Of a stretch of DNA of 64,000 nucleotides, positions 14,874 to 23,432 are shown piece after piece. A program made the translations under genes and the position numbers. Origin of the DNA: Pseudomonas kuykendallii (lineage in GTDB: Bacteria; Pseudomonadota; Gammaproteobacteria; Pseudomonadales; Pseudomonadaceae); the NCBI RefSeq assembly GCF_900106975.1, contig NZ_FNNU01000006.1, positions 210,871 to 274,870 on the forward strand, read 5' to 3'. Below the pieces are notes generated by a model. That model saw only the letters and a program-made list of their open reading frames with translations. It did not search any database and had not been told where the DNA came from. Each line of letters begins with the position of its first letter. The stretch's first letter is position 1.

Positions 14874-14900
14874 TTATCGGCCGGGCTGGCCGGTTCTGAA
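14874..14900 (-). promoter_or_regulatory. FliA (sigma-28) type promoter of cheV
   Basis: On the minus strand an exact GCCGATAA (14881-14874) is preceded, at the correct 15-base distance, by TTCA (14900-14897), a partial match to TAAA. Transcription would start about 50 bases before the cheV ATG. Confidence 0.6.
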
Positions 14901-14953
14901 CGTAGCGGTTTGCCATCATGCCTGCGGTGCCCTGTCTAAGCCACAGCGGATCA

Positions 14954-14972
14954 CCCCTAGGCGACATAGGGG
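14954..14972. promoter_or_regulatory. Inverted repeat upstream of the chemosensory operon
   Basis: CCCCTA and TAGGGG flank a seven-base centre about 75 bases before the first gene of the operon. It could be an operator; no known consensus is claimed. Confidence 0.3.
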
Positions 14973-15044
14973 ATTCCCTGATTTCGCCGGTGACGATGGC
15001 TGTCTATCGTTCGAGCCTGACAACGCCAACCGGGAATCGCCCTC

Positions 15045-16118
15045 TTGCTCGCCTATCTCACCCTCTGGATCGGACTCGCCATCAGCCTCGCCGGCCTGCT
15101 GCTCTCACCGTGGATCAGCGTAGCCGGTAGCGTACTGGTGGCAATAGCCGCCTGGCCGATGCGTCCGCGCCAGCCGAAGGTGCAGGAGCAGTTCGCCGCA
15201 CCGGTCGTCGAGCCCGAGCGCGTCGATGTGGAGCCCTTGCTGAATGCCGTGCTGCCCGCCTGGGAGCAGAACCTCGGCCAGGTACGCAGCCTGCTGCAGA
15301 CCAACATTGACCAGTTGTTCGGACGCTTCTCCGGCCTCACCCAGCGCCTCGACCAGACCCTGTCCAGCTCCGACGAAGTGATCGGCGGTGGTGGTGTCAC
15401 CAACAGCCTGCGCCAGGCGCATGCCCGTCTCGACCAGGTGGTGGAAGCCTTCCACGGCGCCAACGGGCGCAAGCGCGAATTGCTTGGCACCATCGGCCAT
15501 TTGAACGCCTATGCCAGCGAATTGCAGGCGATGTCCAAGCGCGTGCAGGACATCGCCAGCCAGACCAACCTGCTGGCGCTCAACGCCGCCATCGAGGCCG
15601 CCCGCGCCGGCGAATACGGCCGCGGCTTCTCGGTGGTCGCCGACGAAGTGCGCAAGCTCTCCACCCTCTCCGCCGAAACCGGCCAGCGCATGGTCGAGAA
15701 AGTCGGCGAGATCAACCAGGCGATCCGCTCCACGGTGACCGCCGCCGACGAACTCTCGAGCAGCGAAGAGGCGAACCTGCGCTACCTCGACGAAGTGGCC
15801 GGCGAGGTCATGCAGGGCCTGAGCGCCAACCTGCAGGAACTCACCCTCACCTCGGACCAGCTGCAGCAGGACGCGCGCATGGTCCAGGGCGACATCCGCG
15901 AAATCATCGTCGGCCTGCAGTTCCAGGACCGCTCGGACCAGATGCTCGATCACCTGCAGCTCGACCTGCAGCGCCTGCTGCAGGCGCTGCGCGACCAGGA
16001 TGGCAGCCTCGCGCAGCCGCAGCGCTGGCTCGACGAGCTGCGCCAGCAGTTCACCACCGACGAAGAGCGCCACGGCGCAAAGAGCCGCGCGACGCAAAAC
16101 GACGTCACCTTTTTCTGA
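15045..16118 (+). CDS. Short membrane-anchored methyl-accepting chemotaxis-like protein
   Basis: About 357 residues with a TTG start (15045), preceded by GGGAA. Two close hydrophobic segments (about 2-20 and 24-36) form a membrane hairpin with no periplasmic sensor and no HAMP domain. The rest is a cytoplasmic signalling domain; the receptor tip ([21 protein letters not shown]) is well conserved. It ends in a helical region with repeated [12 protein letters not shown] heptads. It is the first gene of the chemosensory operon and could sense a cytoplasmic or membrane-related signal. No ligand can be inferred. Confidence 0.88.
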   Translation: MLAYLTLWIGLAISLAGLLLSPWISVAGSVLVAIAAWPMRPRQPKVQEQFAAPVVEPERVDVEPLLNAVLPAWEQNLGQVRSLLQTNIDQLFGRFSGLTQRLDQTLSSSDEVIGGGGVTNSLRQAHARLDQVVEAFHGANGRKRELLGTIGHLNAYASELQAMSKRVQDIASQTNLLALNAAIEAARAGEYGRGFSVVADEVRKLSTLSAETGQRMVEKVGEINQAIRSTVTAADELSSSEEANLRYLDEVAGEVMQGLSANLQELTLTSDQLQQDARMVQGDIREIIVGLQFQDRSDQMLDHLQLDLQRLLQALRDQDGSLAQPQRWLDELRQQFTTDEERHGAKSRATQNDVTFF

Positions 16119-16142
16119 CCGCTTCCGCCAGGTAACCACCCA

Positions 16143-16508
16143 ATGGCCAAGACCATCCTCATCGTCGACGACTCTCTCTCCATGCGCCAATTGGTGAAGA
16201 TGACCCTGTCCGGGGCCGGGCACACCGTGATCGAGGCCGTGGATGGACGCGACGCGCTGACCAAGCTCGACGGGCGCAAGATCAACCTGATCATCAGCGA
16301 CGTGAACATGCCCAACCTCGACGGCATCGGCCTGGTGAAGGCAGTCAAGGCGCTCGGCGACTACCGCTTCACCCCGATCGTGATGCTCACCACCGAGAGC
16401 GAGCAGAACAAGAAAGCCGAAGGCCAGGCCGCCGGGGCCAAGGCCTGGATCGTCAAACCCTTCCAGCCGCAGCAACTGCTCGCGGCCGTCGACAAGCTGG
16501 TCGGCTGA
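16143..16508 (+). CDS. cheY: Chemotaxis response regulator CheY
   Basis: A single 121-residue receiver domain. The acidic pair D9-D10, phospho-acceptor D53 (IISDVNMP), switch threonines at 83-84 and K105 (IVKPF) are all present. It should be phosphorylated by the CheA of this operon. Being encoded away from the flagellar genes, its target may be either the flagellar motor or another output. It lies 24 bases after the receptor-like gene. Confidence 0.94.
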   Translation: MAKTILIVDDSLSMRQLVKMTLSGAGHTVIEAVDGRDALTKLDGRKINLIISDVNMPNLDGIGLVKAVKALGDYRFTPIVMLTTESEQNKKAEGQAAGAKAWIVKPFQPQQLLAAVDKLVG

Positions 16509-16509
16509 G

Positions 16510-16827
16510 ATGTTCCAGCTCACGGCGGACCTCGACAGCCAGCCGGCGTGCCTGCACATGAGCGGCGCGCTGACCATCTACGAAGTGCGCGACGCCCACG
16601 CCGCGCTGCTCGACGTGCTGCTCCGGCAGCCGCCACGCGACTGGCAGCTGGACCTCGCCGGGCTGGAGGAAGTCGACAGCGCCGGCGTGCAGTTGCTGCT
16701 CGCGGTGCAACGCCATCAACAGCGCGCCAACGTCGGCCTGAGCCTGTGCAACCCGGCCGAAAGCGTCATCGAGCTGTTCCAGCTGCTGCGCCTGCAGTCG
16801 CTCTACCCCGCCGTCGTGGCGAGCTGA
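16510..16827 (+). CDS. STAS domain protein
   Basis: A 105-residue STAS domain protein of the anti-sigma-factor antagonist type (SpoIIAA fold). The conserved DSAG motif has S57, the position phosphorylated in SpoIIAA. It starts one base after the cheY stop and is clearly in the operon. Such STAS proteins occur in some chemosensory gene clusters of gammaproteobacteria; here it could be a phospho-switch or scaffold. That role is inference. Confidence 0.9.
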   Translation: MFQLTADLDSQPACLHMSGALTIYEVRDAHAALLDVLLRQPPRDWQLDLAGLEEVDSAGVQLLLAVQRHQQRANVGLSLCNPAESVIELFQLLRLQSLYPAVVAS

Positions 16828-16840
16828 TCCGGAGACGACG

Positions 16841-19033
16841 ATGCTCAACGAGAACCAGTGGAGCCAACTGCTGCAGGGATTCATCGAAGAGGGCCGCGAC
16901 CTGATCAAGCAGGCCGAGGAATACCTGCTGCTGCTCGACGACACACCCCACGACGAAGAGGCGATCAACGGCCTGTTCCGCGCCATGCACACCCTCAAGG
17001 GCTCGGCCGGGCTGTTCTCGCTGACGCCGATCACGCACTTCACCCATCACCTGGAAAGCCTGCTGATGGAGGTCCGCGATGGCCTGCGCACGCTCAGCCC
17101 GGCGGCGATTTCGGTGATGTTGCGCTGCCTCGACGAAATCGCCTCCATGGTCGAGCTGATCGACGTCTCCAACGGCACCCTCGACGTGGACGACGCGCAC
17201 CAGGCGCAACTGCTGGCGGCACTCGCCGAGCACGGCGGCCAGGTGCCAGCGGTCGGCGCCAGCGCCGAACCGGCGGCCGAGTCGGGCGCCCCGCGCGAAG
17301 GCAACTGGCACATTTCCCTGCGTTTCCATGCCGATCTGCTGCGCAACGGTTTCGATCTCGCCTCCTTCGTTCGCTACCTCTCGCGGCTGGGCGAAATCCG
17401 CTTTCTCGAGGTCATCGACGATGCCCTGCCGGAACTTGCCGAGCTGGACCCGGAGAGCTGCCACCTCGGCCTGGAAATCGACCTGCAGACCCAGGCGAGC
17501 AAGGCCGAGATCGAGGAAGTCTTCGAGTTCATCCTGGATTTCTGCACCCTGCGCATCCTCCCGCCGGACAGCGCGCTGAGCGATTACCTCGCGCTGATCC
17601 AGGCGCTTCCGGAAACCGACGAGCGTGTCGGCCAGATCCTCGTCGCTAGCGGCCTGCTCACCGAGCACGAGCTGGCCGAGAGCCTCTCCGCCCAGGCGCA
17701 CGTCGCCGACGGCGCGCCCAAGCAGGCACTCGGTGAACTGCTCGTGGAAAGCGGCCGCGTGGCGCCGCAGGTGGTGGATGCCGCGCTGGCCAAGCAGCAG
17801 TCGTCGCGCGAGCGCAAGGCCAGCGAAAGCAGCCAGATTCGCGTCGCCGCCAACAAGCTCGACGAGCTGATCAACCTGGTCGGCGAACTGGTGATCAGCG
17901 CCGCCGGCGCGCAACTGCACGCCCAGGCCCAAGGCAATGCGATCTGCATCGAGAGCACCCAGGTGGTCAACCAGCACGTCGAGCAGATCCGTGAAGCGGC
18001 GCTGAAGCTGCGCATGATCGAGATCGGCGACACCTTCAACCGCTTCCACCGGGTGGTCCGCGACGTCAGCCAGAAGTTGGGCAAGGACATCCACTTGGAC
18101 ATCCACGGCGCCGACACCGAACTGGACAAGTCAGTGATCGACAAGCTCGCCGACCCGCTCACCCACCTGGTGCGCAACGCCATCGATCACGGCATCGAAC
18201 CCGCCGAGGAACGCGCCGCCGCCGGCAAGCCGGCGCAGGGGAACCTGCGCCTGAACGCCTACCACGAGTCGGGGATGATCGTCATCGAGATCTCCGACGA
18301 CGGCCACGGCCTGAACACCGAGCGTATCCGCGAGAAGGCCATCGCCCGCGGGGTGATCGAGGAACAGAGCAACCTCGACGAACACGCCATCCACATGCTG
18401 ATCTTCGCCGCCGGCTTCTCCACCGCCGACGCCGTTTCCGACCTTTCCGGGCGTGGCGTCGGGATGGACGTGGTGCGCAGTGCCATTGATGCCCTGCGCG
18501 GCAGCGTCGAGATCGACTCCACGCGCGGCGTCGGCTGCACCTTCCGCATCCGCCTGCCGCTGACCCTGGCGATCATCGACGGCTTCCTGGTCAACCTCGG
18601 CGAAGAGTTCTTCGTGGTGCCGCTGGACATGGTCACCGAATGCCTGGAACTCGACGACGTCCAGCTGGCCGGCTGCAAATACGGTTACCTGAACCTGCGC
18701 GGCAAGCCGCTGCCGTGCATCGACCTGGGCGCGCATTTCGAGCTTCCGGCCAGCAACAGCAAGCGGCGCAACATCGTCGTCGTCAACTTCGGCCGGCAAC
18801 AGGCCGGCCTGGTGGTCGACAACCTGCACGGTGAGCTGCAGACCGTGATCAAGCCTCTCGGGCTGCTGTTCCAGCACCTGCAAGGCATCAGCGGCTCGAC
18901 GATCCTGGGCTCCGGGCAGATCGCCCTGATCCTCGACATCGCCAGCCTGTTCCGCCAGCTGCAGCAGAACGTCGACAGCAATCCGGGCGAACTCCGCTCG
19001 ACCAAGCCTCACCAAGACTCCCTCGGCTCCTAG
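16841..19033 (+). CDS. cheA: Chemotaxis histidine kinase CheA with MshEN-like linker
   Basis: A 730-residue kinase. Order of domains: Hpt (H50 in MHTLKGSAG), a P2-like region (about 145-250), a linker with two MshEN-type repeats (262-285 and 296-319), dimerisation helices (about 330-395), ATPase ([28 protein letters not shown]) and CheW-like domain (about 575-715). It should autophosphorylate and pass phosphate to the neighbouring CheY and CheB. The linker repeat matches the cyclic-di-GMP-binding signature R.G..LV..GLL....L...L..Q in its first copy, which is not part of ordinary CheA proteins. Confidence 0.95.
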   Translation: MLNENQWSQLLQGFIEEGRDLIKQAEEYLLLLDDTPHDEEAINGLFRAMHTLKGSAGLFSLTPITHFTHHLESLLMEVRDGLRTLSPAAISVMLRCLDEIASMVELIDVSNGTLDVDDAHQAQLLAALAEHGGQVPAVGASAEPAAESGAPREGNWHISLRFHADLLRNGFDLASFVRYLSRLGEIRFLEVIDDALPELAELDPESCHLGLEIDLQTQASKAEIEEVFEFILDFCTLRILPPDSALSDYLALIQALPETDERVGQILVASGLLTEHELAESLSAQAHVADGAPKQALGELLVESGRVAPQVVDAALAKQQSSRERKASESSQIRVAANKLDELINLVGELVISAAGAQLHAQAQGNAICIESTQVVNQHVEQIREAALKLRMIEIGDTFNRFHRVVRDVSQKLGKDIHLDIHGADTELDKSVIDKLADPLTHLVRNAIDHGIEPAEERAAAGKPAQGNLRLNAYHESGMIVIEISDDGHGLNTERIREKAIARGVIEEQSNLDEHAIHMLIFAAGFSTADAVSDLSGRGVGMDVVRSAIDALRGSVEIDSTRGVGCTFRIRLPLTLAIIDGFLVNLGEEFFVVPLDMVTECLELDDVQLAGCKYGYLNLRGKPLPCIDLGAHFELPASNSKRRNIVVVNFGRQQAGLVVDNLHGELQTVIKPLGLLFQHLQGISGSTILGSGQIALILDIASLFRQLQQNVDSNPGELRSTKPHQDSLGS
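17624..17797 (+). other. MshEN-like repeat pair within cheA
   Basis: Codons 262-285 encode R-V-G-x-x-L-V-x-x-G-L-L-x4-L-x3-L-x-x-Q, an exact fit to the 24-residue MshEN motif except V for the second residue. Codons 296-319 encode a degenerate second copy (first Arg replaced by Ala, Arg in the GLL position). The spacer is ten residues, longer than the usual five. Confidence 0.6.
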
Positions 19034-19043
19034 GAGAACCACC

Positions 19044-20687
19044 ATGAATTTCATCCGCAACATGAAGATCGGCGTACGCCTGATCGCCGGCTTTACCCTG
19101 GTGGTGATCCTGACCGCTCTGGTCGGCGCCCTGGGCATAGTCAACCTGGGCAAGGTCAACGAGCTCTCGGACCAGATGTACACCCGGGAAATGGCGGCGC
19201 TGAACCACATGCAGAACGCCAACCTCGCGCTGGTCTACGCCGGCCGCCACCTGCGCAGCAGCCTGCTCGCGACCTCCGTAGAGGAGCGCGACGCGACCAT
19301 GGCGCAGGTTCAGGAAGCGTTCAAGAACCTGCACGAGAACCTCGACAAGGCGCAATCGAGCTTCACCAGCGACGAGAGCCGGGCAAAACTCGAAGCTCTG
19401 GTCTCGCAGTTGACGTCCTACGAGAAAACCGCCCGGCAGATGCTGCAACTGAACAAGGATTCCGGGCGCATCAACGAAAACACGGAGTTCAGCGCACTCA
19501 TGCCGCAGCTGCGTGCCGAGGGCAACGCCGCGGACCGCATCCTCGGTGAACTGGTGGAGGTGAAGAAGGCCCGAGCCGGTGAAGCGAACGATGCGATCAC
19601 CACCATCTATTTCGACTCGCGCACGCAAATGATCGCCCTGGTCATCATCGCCTCGCTGGTCGGCTTCGGCATCGGCATGCTCGTCACCCGCAGCATCACC
19701 CGCCCGCTGAACCGCGCCGTCAGCGCCTCCAACTCGCTGGCCGAGGGCGATCTGAACGTCGACATCCAGGTCGACAGCAAGGACGAGACCGGCGCCCTGC
19801 TCGCCTCCATGCAGAACATGGCCGAACGCCTGCGCGCGGTGATGAGCGATGTGCGCAGCGCCGCCGACTCGCTGTCCTCGGCTTCCGAGGAAGTCAGCGC
19901 CACCTCGCAGTCGCTGAGCCAGGCCGCCACCGAACAGGCCGCCAGCGTCGAGGAAACCGGCGCCTCGGTGGAGCAGATGTCCGCCTCCATCGCGCAGAAC
20001 ACGGAGAGCGCGAAGATCACCGACGGCATCGCCGGCAAGGCCGCGAACGATGCGGTCGAGGGCGGCCGCGCCGTGCGCGACATGGTCCTGGCAATGAAGC
20101 AGATCGCCGACAAGATCGGCATCATCGACGACATCGCCTACCAGACCAACCTGCTGGCGCTGAACGCCGCCATCGAGGCCGCGCGTGCCGGCGACCATGG
20201 CAAGGGCTTCGCCGTGGTGGCCGCCGAAGTGCGCAAGCTGGCCGAACGCAGCCAGGTCGCCGCGCAGGAAATCGGTGGCGTGGCGAGCAACAGCGTGAGC
20301 CTGGCCGAGCAGGCCGGCGTGCTGCTCGACCAGATCGTGCCGAACATCCAGAAGACTTCCGACCTGGTCCAGGAGATCACCGCGGCCTCGCAGGAGCAGA
20401 GCAGCGGCGCGGCGCAGATCAACATCGCCATGAGCCAGATGAACCAGATCACCCAGCAGAACGCCTCGGCCTCCGAGGAACTGGCGGCCACCTCCGAGGA
20501 AATGAACGCCCAGGCCAGCCAGTTGCTGGAGCTGATAGGCTACTTCCGCCTGGAAGAAAAGCCGACCGCGCCCGCCCGCCGCAACGAGCCGCCGAAGAAC
20601 GTGCGCGAACTGCGTCGTCCGCAGCGTGTCGAGCACAAGGTCGCCCGCTTGCAGAATGATGACGGCCATTTCGTCAGCTTCAACTGA
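19044..20687 (+). CDS. Methyl-accepting chemotaxis protein
   Basis: A 547-residue transmembrane receptor. TM1 is at about 10-32, a four-helix-bundle periplasmic sensor at about 33-190, TM2 at about 193-212, HAMP to about 265, then the signalling domain with the conserved tip ([21 protein letters not shown]). There is no xWxxF pentapeptide for CheR/CheB docking; the C-terminus reads DGHFVSFN after a flexible Pro/Arg-rich stretch. It is embedded between cheA and cheW, so it is the dedicated receptor of this pathway. The ligand is unknown. Confidence 0.94.
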   Translation: MNFIRNMKIGVRLIAGFTLVVILTALVGALGIVNLGKVNELSDQMYTREMAALNHMQNANLALVYAGRHLRSSLLATSVEERDATMAQVQEAFKNLHENLDKAQSSFTSDESRAKLEALVSQLTSYEKTARQMLQLNKDSGRINENTEFSALMPQLRAEGNAADRILGELVEVKKARAGEANDAITTIYFDSRTQMIALVIIASLVGFGIGMLVTRSITRPLNRAVSASNSLAEGDLNVDIQVDSKDETGALLASMQNMAERLRAVMSDVRSAADSLSSASEEVSATSQSLSQAATEQAASVEETGASVEQMSASIAQNTESAKITDGIAGKAANDAVEGGRAVRDMVLAMKQIADKIGIIDDIAYQTNLLALNAAIEAARAGDHGKGFAVVAAEVRKLAERSQVAAQEIGGVASNSVSLAEQAGVLLDQIVPNIQKTSDLVQEITAASQEQSSGAAQINIAMSQMNQITQQNASASEELAATSEEMNAQASQLLELIGYFRLEEKPTAPARRNEPPKNVRELRRPQRVEHKVARLQNDDGHFVSFN

Positions 20688-20699
20688 CAGGAGCCCCGC

Positions 20700-21206
20700 A
20701 TGAATCCGTCGATCCTCGCCCACGAGAGCCCGCAGGGCGCCGTGCAGCACCTCTCGTTCCGCGTGCGCCAGGCGCGCTACGCGCTGCCCATCGAGCTGGT
20801 CAGGGAGATCATCGAGTACGGCCAGATCACCACCGTACCGATGATGCCCGGCTTCATTCACGGCGTGATCAACCTGCGCGGCAACGTGGTGCCGGTGCTC
20901 GACCTGGCCGCGCGCTTCGGCTTCGAGCGCACCGAAGCGGGCAACCGCACCTGCATCGTGATCATCGAGCTGAACCTGGACGACGCCCAGCAGAACATCG
21001 GCCTGGTCGTCGATGCGGTGGACGCCGTGCTCGACATCGAACCCGGCGACGTCGAGCAGGCGCCGGCGTTCGGCGCCGGCATCCGCACCGACTTCATCGC
21101 CGGCATGGCACGGGACGAGCGAGGCTTCACCATCGTCCTCGACGTGCGCCGGGTGCTGTCGCTGGACGACATCCTGCAACTCGCGCTGGCGCAGCAGGCC
21201 GGCTGA
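20700..21206 (+). CDS. cheW: Chemotaxis adaptor CheW
   Basis: A 168-residue CheW domain protein that links receptors to CheA in the signalling array. The two SH3-like lobes and the INLRGNVVPVLDL motif are clear. CAGGAG precedes the ATG. Its stop overlaps the cheR start (TGATG), indicating translational coupling. Confidence 0.95.
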   Translation: MNPSILAHESPQGAVQHLSFRVRQARYALPIELVREIIEYGQITTVPMMPGFIHGVINLRGNVVPVLDLAARFGFERTEAGNRTCIVIIELNLDDAQQNIGLVVDAVDAVLDIEPGDVEQAPAFGAGIRTDFIAGMARDERGFTIVLDVRRVLSLDDILQLALAQQAG

Positions 21207-22015
21207 TGCCTACCCGTAACCTGCCCAAGCTCAGCGACCAGGATTTCCGCCACCTCCAGCAGATGATGCTGGAGGCGTCGGGCATCCGCATGGCCGAGCA
21301 GAAGCGCACGCTGATGGCCGGGCGGCTGATGTGCCGCCTGCGCGCGCGCAGCCTGAGCAGTTACGGCGACTACCTGAAAGTCCTGGAAAACCCGGTGGAA
21401 AAGGACGAGCGGCGACTGGTCGTCGATCTGCTGACCACCAACGAAACCTACTTCTTCCGCGAGCCGCAGCACTTCGACGTGCTCGGCGAGTGGGTCGGCC
21501 GCCAGCGCCGCCCGCTGCACCTGTGGTCGGCCGCCAGCTCCTCGGGCGAGGAAGCCTTCAGCATGGCCATGTGCGTTGCCGAGAATGCCCGCACGCAGGA
21601 CTGGTCGATCTTCGCCAGCGACCTCAGCCGCCGCGTGCTGGAGCGGGCGCGCTCGGCCACCTACTCCATGGAACAGGCGCAGCAGTTTCCCGCCGGCTGG
21701 CTCAAGCGCCATTGCCTGCGCGGCATAGAAGAAAGCGACGGGCTGTTTCGCATCGGCCAGCCGCTGCGTCACCGGGTGACGTTCGCCGAGGTCAACCTGT
21801 CGCGCCCGCTGCCACAGGGCGTCGGGCCGTTCGACGTGATCTTCCTGCGCAACGTACTCATCTACTTCACCGCCAACGAGAAGCTCGCCATGGTCGCGCG
21901 ACTTCTGGAGCGCCTGCGCCCCGGCGGCCTTTTGTTCATCGGCCACGCTGAAAGCCTGCACGGTTTCGACTTGCCCGTGCGCAATGTGAGGCCTTCGGTC
22001 TTCGAGCGCCTCTGA
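21206..22015 (+). CDS. cheR: Chemoreceptor methyltransferase CheR
   Basis: A 269-residue SAM-dependent methyltransferase that methylates glutamates on the receptor for adaptation. The N-terminal helical domain (DFRHLQQMMLEASGIR) and the SAM-binding WSAASSSGEEAFSMA are typical. The late DVIFLRNVLIYF motif is conserved. It forms a pair with CheB; no CheD gene is present between them. Confidence 0.94.
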   Translation: MPTRNLPKLSDQDFRHLQQMMLEASGIRMAEQKRTLMAGRLMCRLRARSLSSYGDYLKVLENPVEKDERRLVVDLLTTNETYFFREPQHFDVLGEWVGRQRRPLHLWSAASSSGEEAFSMAMCVAENARTQDWSIFASDLSRRVLERARSATYSMEQAQQFPAGWLKRHCLRGIEESDGLFRIGQPLRHRVTFAEVNLSRPLPQGVGPFDVIFLRNVLIYFTANEKLAMVARLLERLRPGGLLFIGHAESLHGFDLPVRNVRPSVFERL

Positions 22016-22036
22016 CACCTTTCAAGGAATGCACCG

Positions 22037-23149
22037 ATGATGGTCGCGAAGATCGATACCGGTAAAAAAATAAAAGTCTTTCTGATCGACGACTCGGCGC
22101 TGGTTCGCCAGGTGCTCACCGCCTGCCTGGAAAGCCACCCCAACATTCAGGTGATCGGCCAGGCGTCCGACCCGCTGTTCGCCCTGGAAAAAATGCAGAA
22201 GGACTGGCCCGACGTGCTGGTGCTCGACGTCGAGATGCCGCGCATGGACGGCATCACCTTCCTGCGCAAGATCATGGCCGAGCGGCCGACGCCGTCGATC
22301 ATCTGCTCGACGCTCACCGAGGACGGCGCCGCGATCACCCTCGACGCTCTCGCCGCGGGCGCCGTTGGCGTATTCACCAAGGCCAAGCTGGGCCTGAAGG
22401 TGAGCCTGCAGCAGATTTCCGGCGAGCTGATCAAGCAGATCGAACTGGCCGCGCGCAGCCATCCCCACGCCATGCCGCGCAAGCCGCCGCCCCGGGAAGC
22501 CACGCCGGACACACTGGCCGATGCCGGGCATCAGGCCGCCAGGGCATTGCTCACCACCACCGACCGCGTGGTCGCGCTGGGCACCTCGACCGGAGGAACC
22601 CAGGCGCTGGAAGTGTTGCTACGGCAATTGCCGGTGGATTGCCCGGGCATCGTCATCGTCCAGCACATGCCGGAGAAATTCACCGCCGCCTTCGCCCAGC
22701 GCCTCGACAGCGTCTGCAAGATCGAGGTGCGCGAGGCCAAGCACATGGACCGTGTGCGGCCCGGCCTGGCGCTGGTGGCGCCGGGCGGGCTGCACATGCA
22801 GATCAAGCGCAGTGGCGCGCAGTACTTTGTCGAGGTCTTCGACGGCCCGCCGGTCAACCGCCACAAGCCTTCGGTGGACGTGCTGTTCCGCTCGGTCGCA
22901 CGCCACGCCGGGCAGAACGCCATCGGCGTGATCATGACCGGCATGGGTGACGATGGCGCCCGCGGGCTGCTGGCCATGCGCGAGGCCGGCTCGCGCACCG
23001 TGGCCCAGGACGAAGCCAGTTGCGTGGTCTTCGGCATGCCCAAGGAAGCGCTGCGCCTGGGCGCGGCGCAGAGCAGCGAGTCGCTGGCCAACCTGCCGCG
23101 GGTGATCGTCCAGTACGGCCGCAGCGCCAGCGCGACCGCCGAAGCCTGA
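22037..23149 (+). CDS. cheB: Chemotaxis protein-glutamate methylesterase CheB
   Basis: A 370-residue protein with an N-terminal receiver domain (D18-D19, phospho-acceptor D64 in [12 protein letters not shown]) and a C-terminal methylesterase. The catalytic Ser (LGTSTGG), His (VQHMPEKF) and Asp (GMGDDGA) are present. It removes methyl groups from, and deamidates, receptors when phosphorylated by CheA. It is the last gene of the operon. An A-rich tract just after the start (GGTAAAAAAATAAAAG) could be an Hfq contact, which is speculative. Confidence 0.95.
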   Translation: MMVAKIDTGKKIKVFLIDDSALVRQVLTACLESHPNIQVIGQASDPLFALEKMQKDWPDVLVLDVEMPRMDGITFLRKIMAERPTPSIICSTLTEDGAAITLDALAAGAVGVFTKAKLGLKVSLQQISGELIKQIELAARSHPHAMPRKPPPREATPDTLADAGHQAARALLTTTDRVVALGTSTGGTQALEVLLRQLPVDCPGIVIVQHMPEKFTAAFAQRLDSVCKIEVREAKHMDRVRPGLALVAPGGLHMQIKRSGAQYFVEVFDGPPVNRHKPSVDVLFRSVARHAGQNAIGVIMTGMGDDGARGLLAMREAGSRTVAQDEASCVVFGMPKEALRLGAAQSSESLANLPRVIVQYGRSASATAEA

Positions 23150-23269
23150 CGCCCCGCATCGGCGCAGCGCGCACCACAAATCGTCACGACCGGCCAGCGG
23201 CTGGCTGCGCGCGTGGCCGCCGCCCCACGGCATGAGGCGGCCGGATCGCCCGGCCATCGTCACGGGCAT

Positions 23270-23286
23270 TTGGCACAGAATCCGCT
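23270..23286 (+). promoter_or_regulatory. Sigma-54-like promoter upstream of xdhA
   Basis: TTGGCAC and CCGCT carry GG and GC ten bases apart, the spacing required by RpoN. The -12 element is degenerate (CCGCT instead of TTGCT). It lies about 150 bases before xdhA, with a hairpin and T run between. Confidence 0.4.
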
Positions 23287-23305
23287 ATGAATTCAGGGTT
23301 CCGCT

Positions 23306-23335
23306 CCGTGAACAGACACTGTCACGGGATTTTTT
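23306..23335 (+). terminator. Hairpin with T run between cheB and xdhA
   Basis: CCGTGA and TCACGG form a six-base stem around ten bases, followed by GATTTTTT. It may end the chemosensory operon or, if the sigma-54 promoter upstream is real, act in the xdhA leader. Confidence 0.5.
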
Positions 23336-23336
23336 C

Positions 23337-23372
23337 TGACTTTGAAGTCAATTTTTATTGACCTGCAAGTCA
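23337..23372 (+). promoter_or_regulatory. Paired TGAC-N6-GTCA boxes upstream of xdhA
   Basis: Two 14-base palindromes of the form TGAC-N6-GTCA (23337-23350 and 23359-23372) are centred 22 bases apart, two helical turns. The second overlaps the -35 of the sigma-70 type promoter. This looks like an operator pair for a dimeric regulator. Confidence 0.5.
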
Positions 23373-23386
23373 AGCGACTCTAGATT
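23358..23386 (+). promoter_or_regulatory. Sigma-70 promoter of xdhABC
   Basis: TTGACC (23358-23363) and TAGATT (23381-23386) are separated by exactly 17 bases, about 47 bases before the TTG start of xdhA. Confidence 0.65.
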
Positions 23387-23432
23387 CCACGCGTGCAAAA
23401 CATGCCTGAAAAGAACCTTGCCGGAGGTCGAT

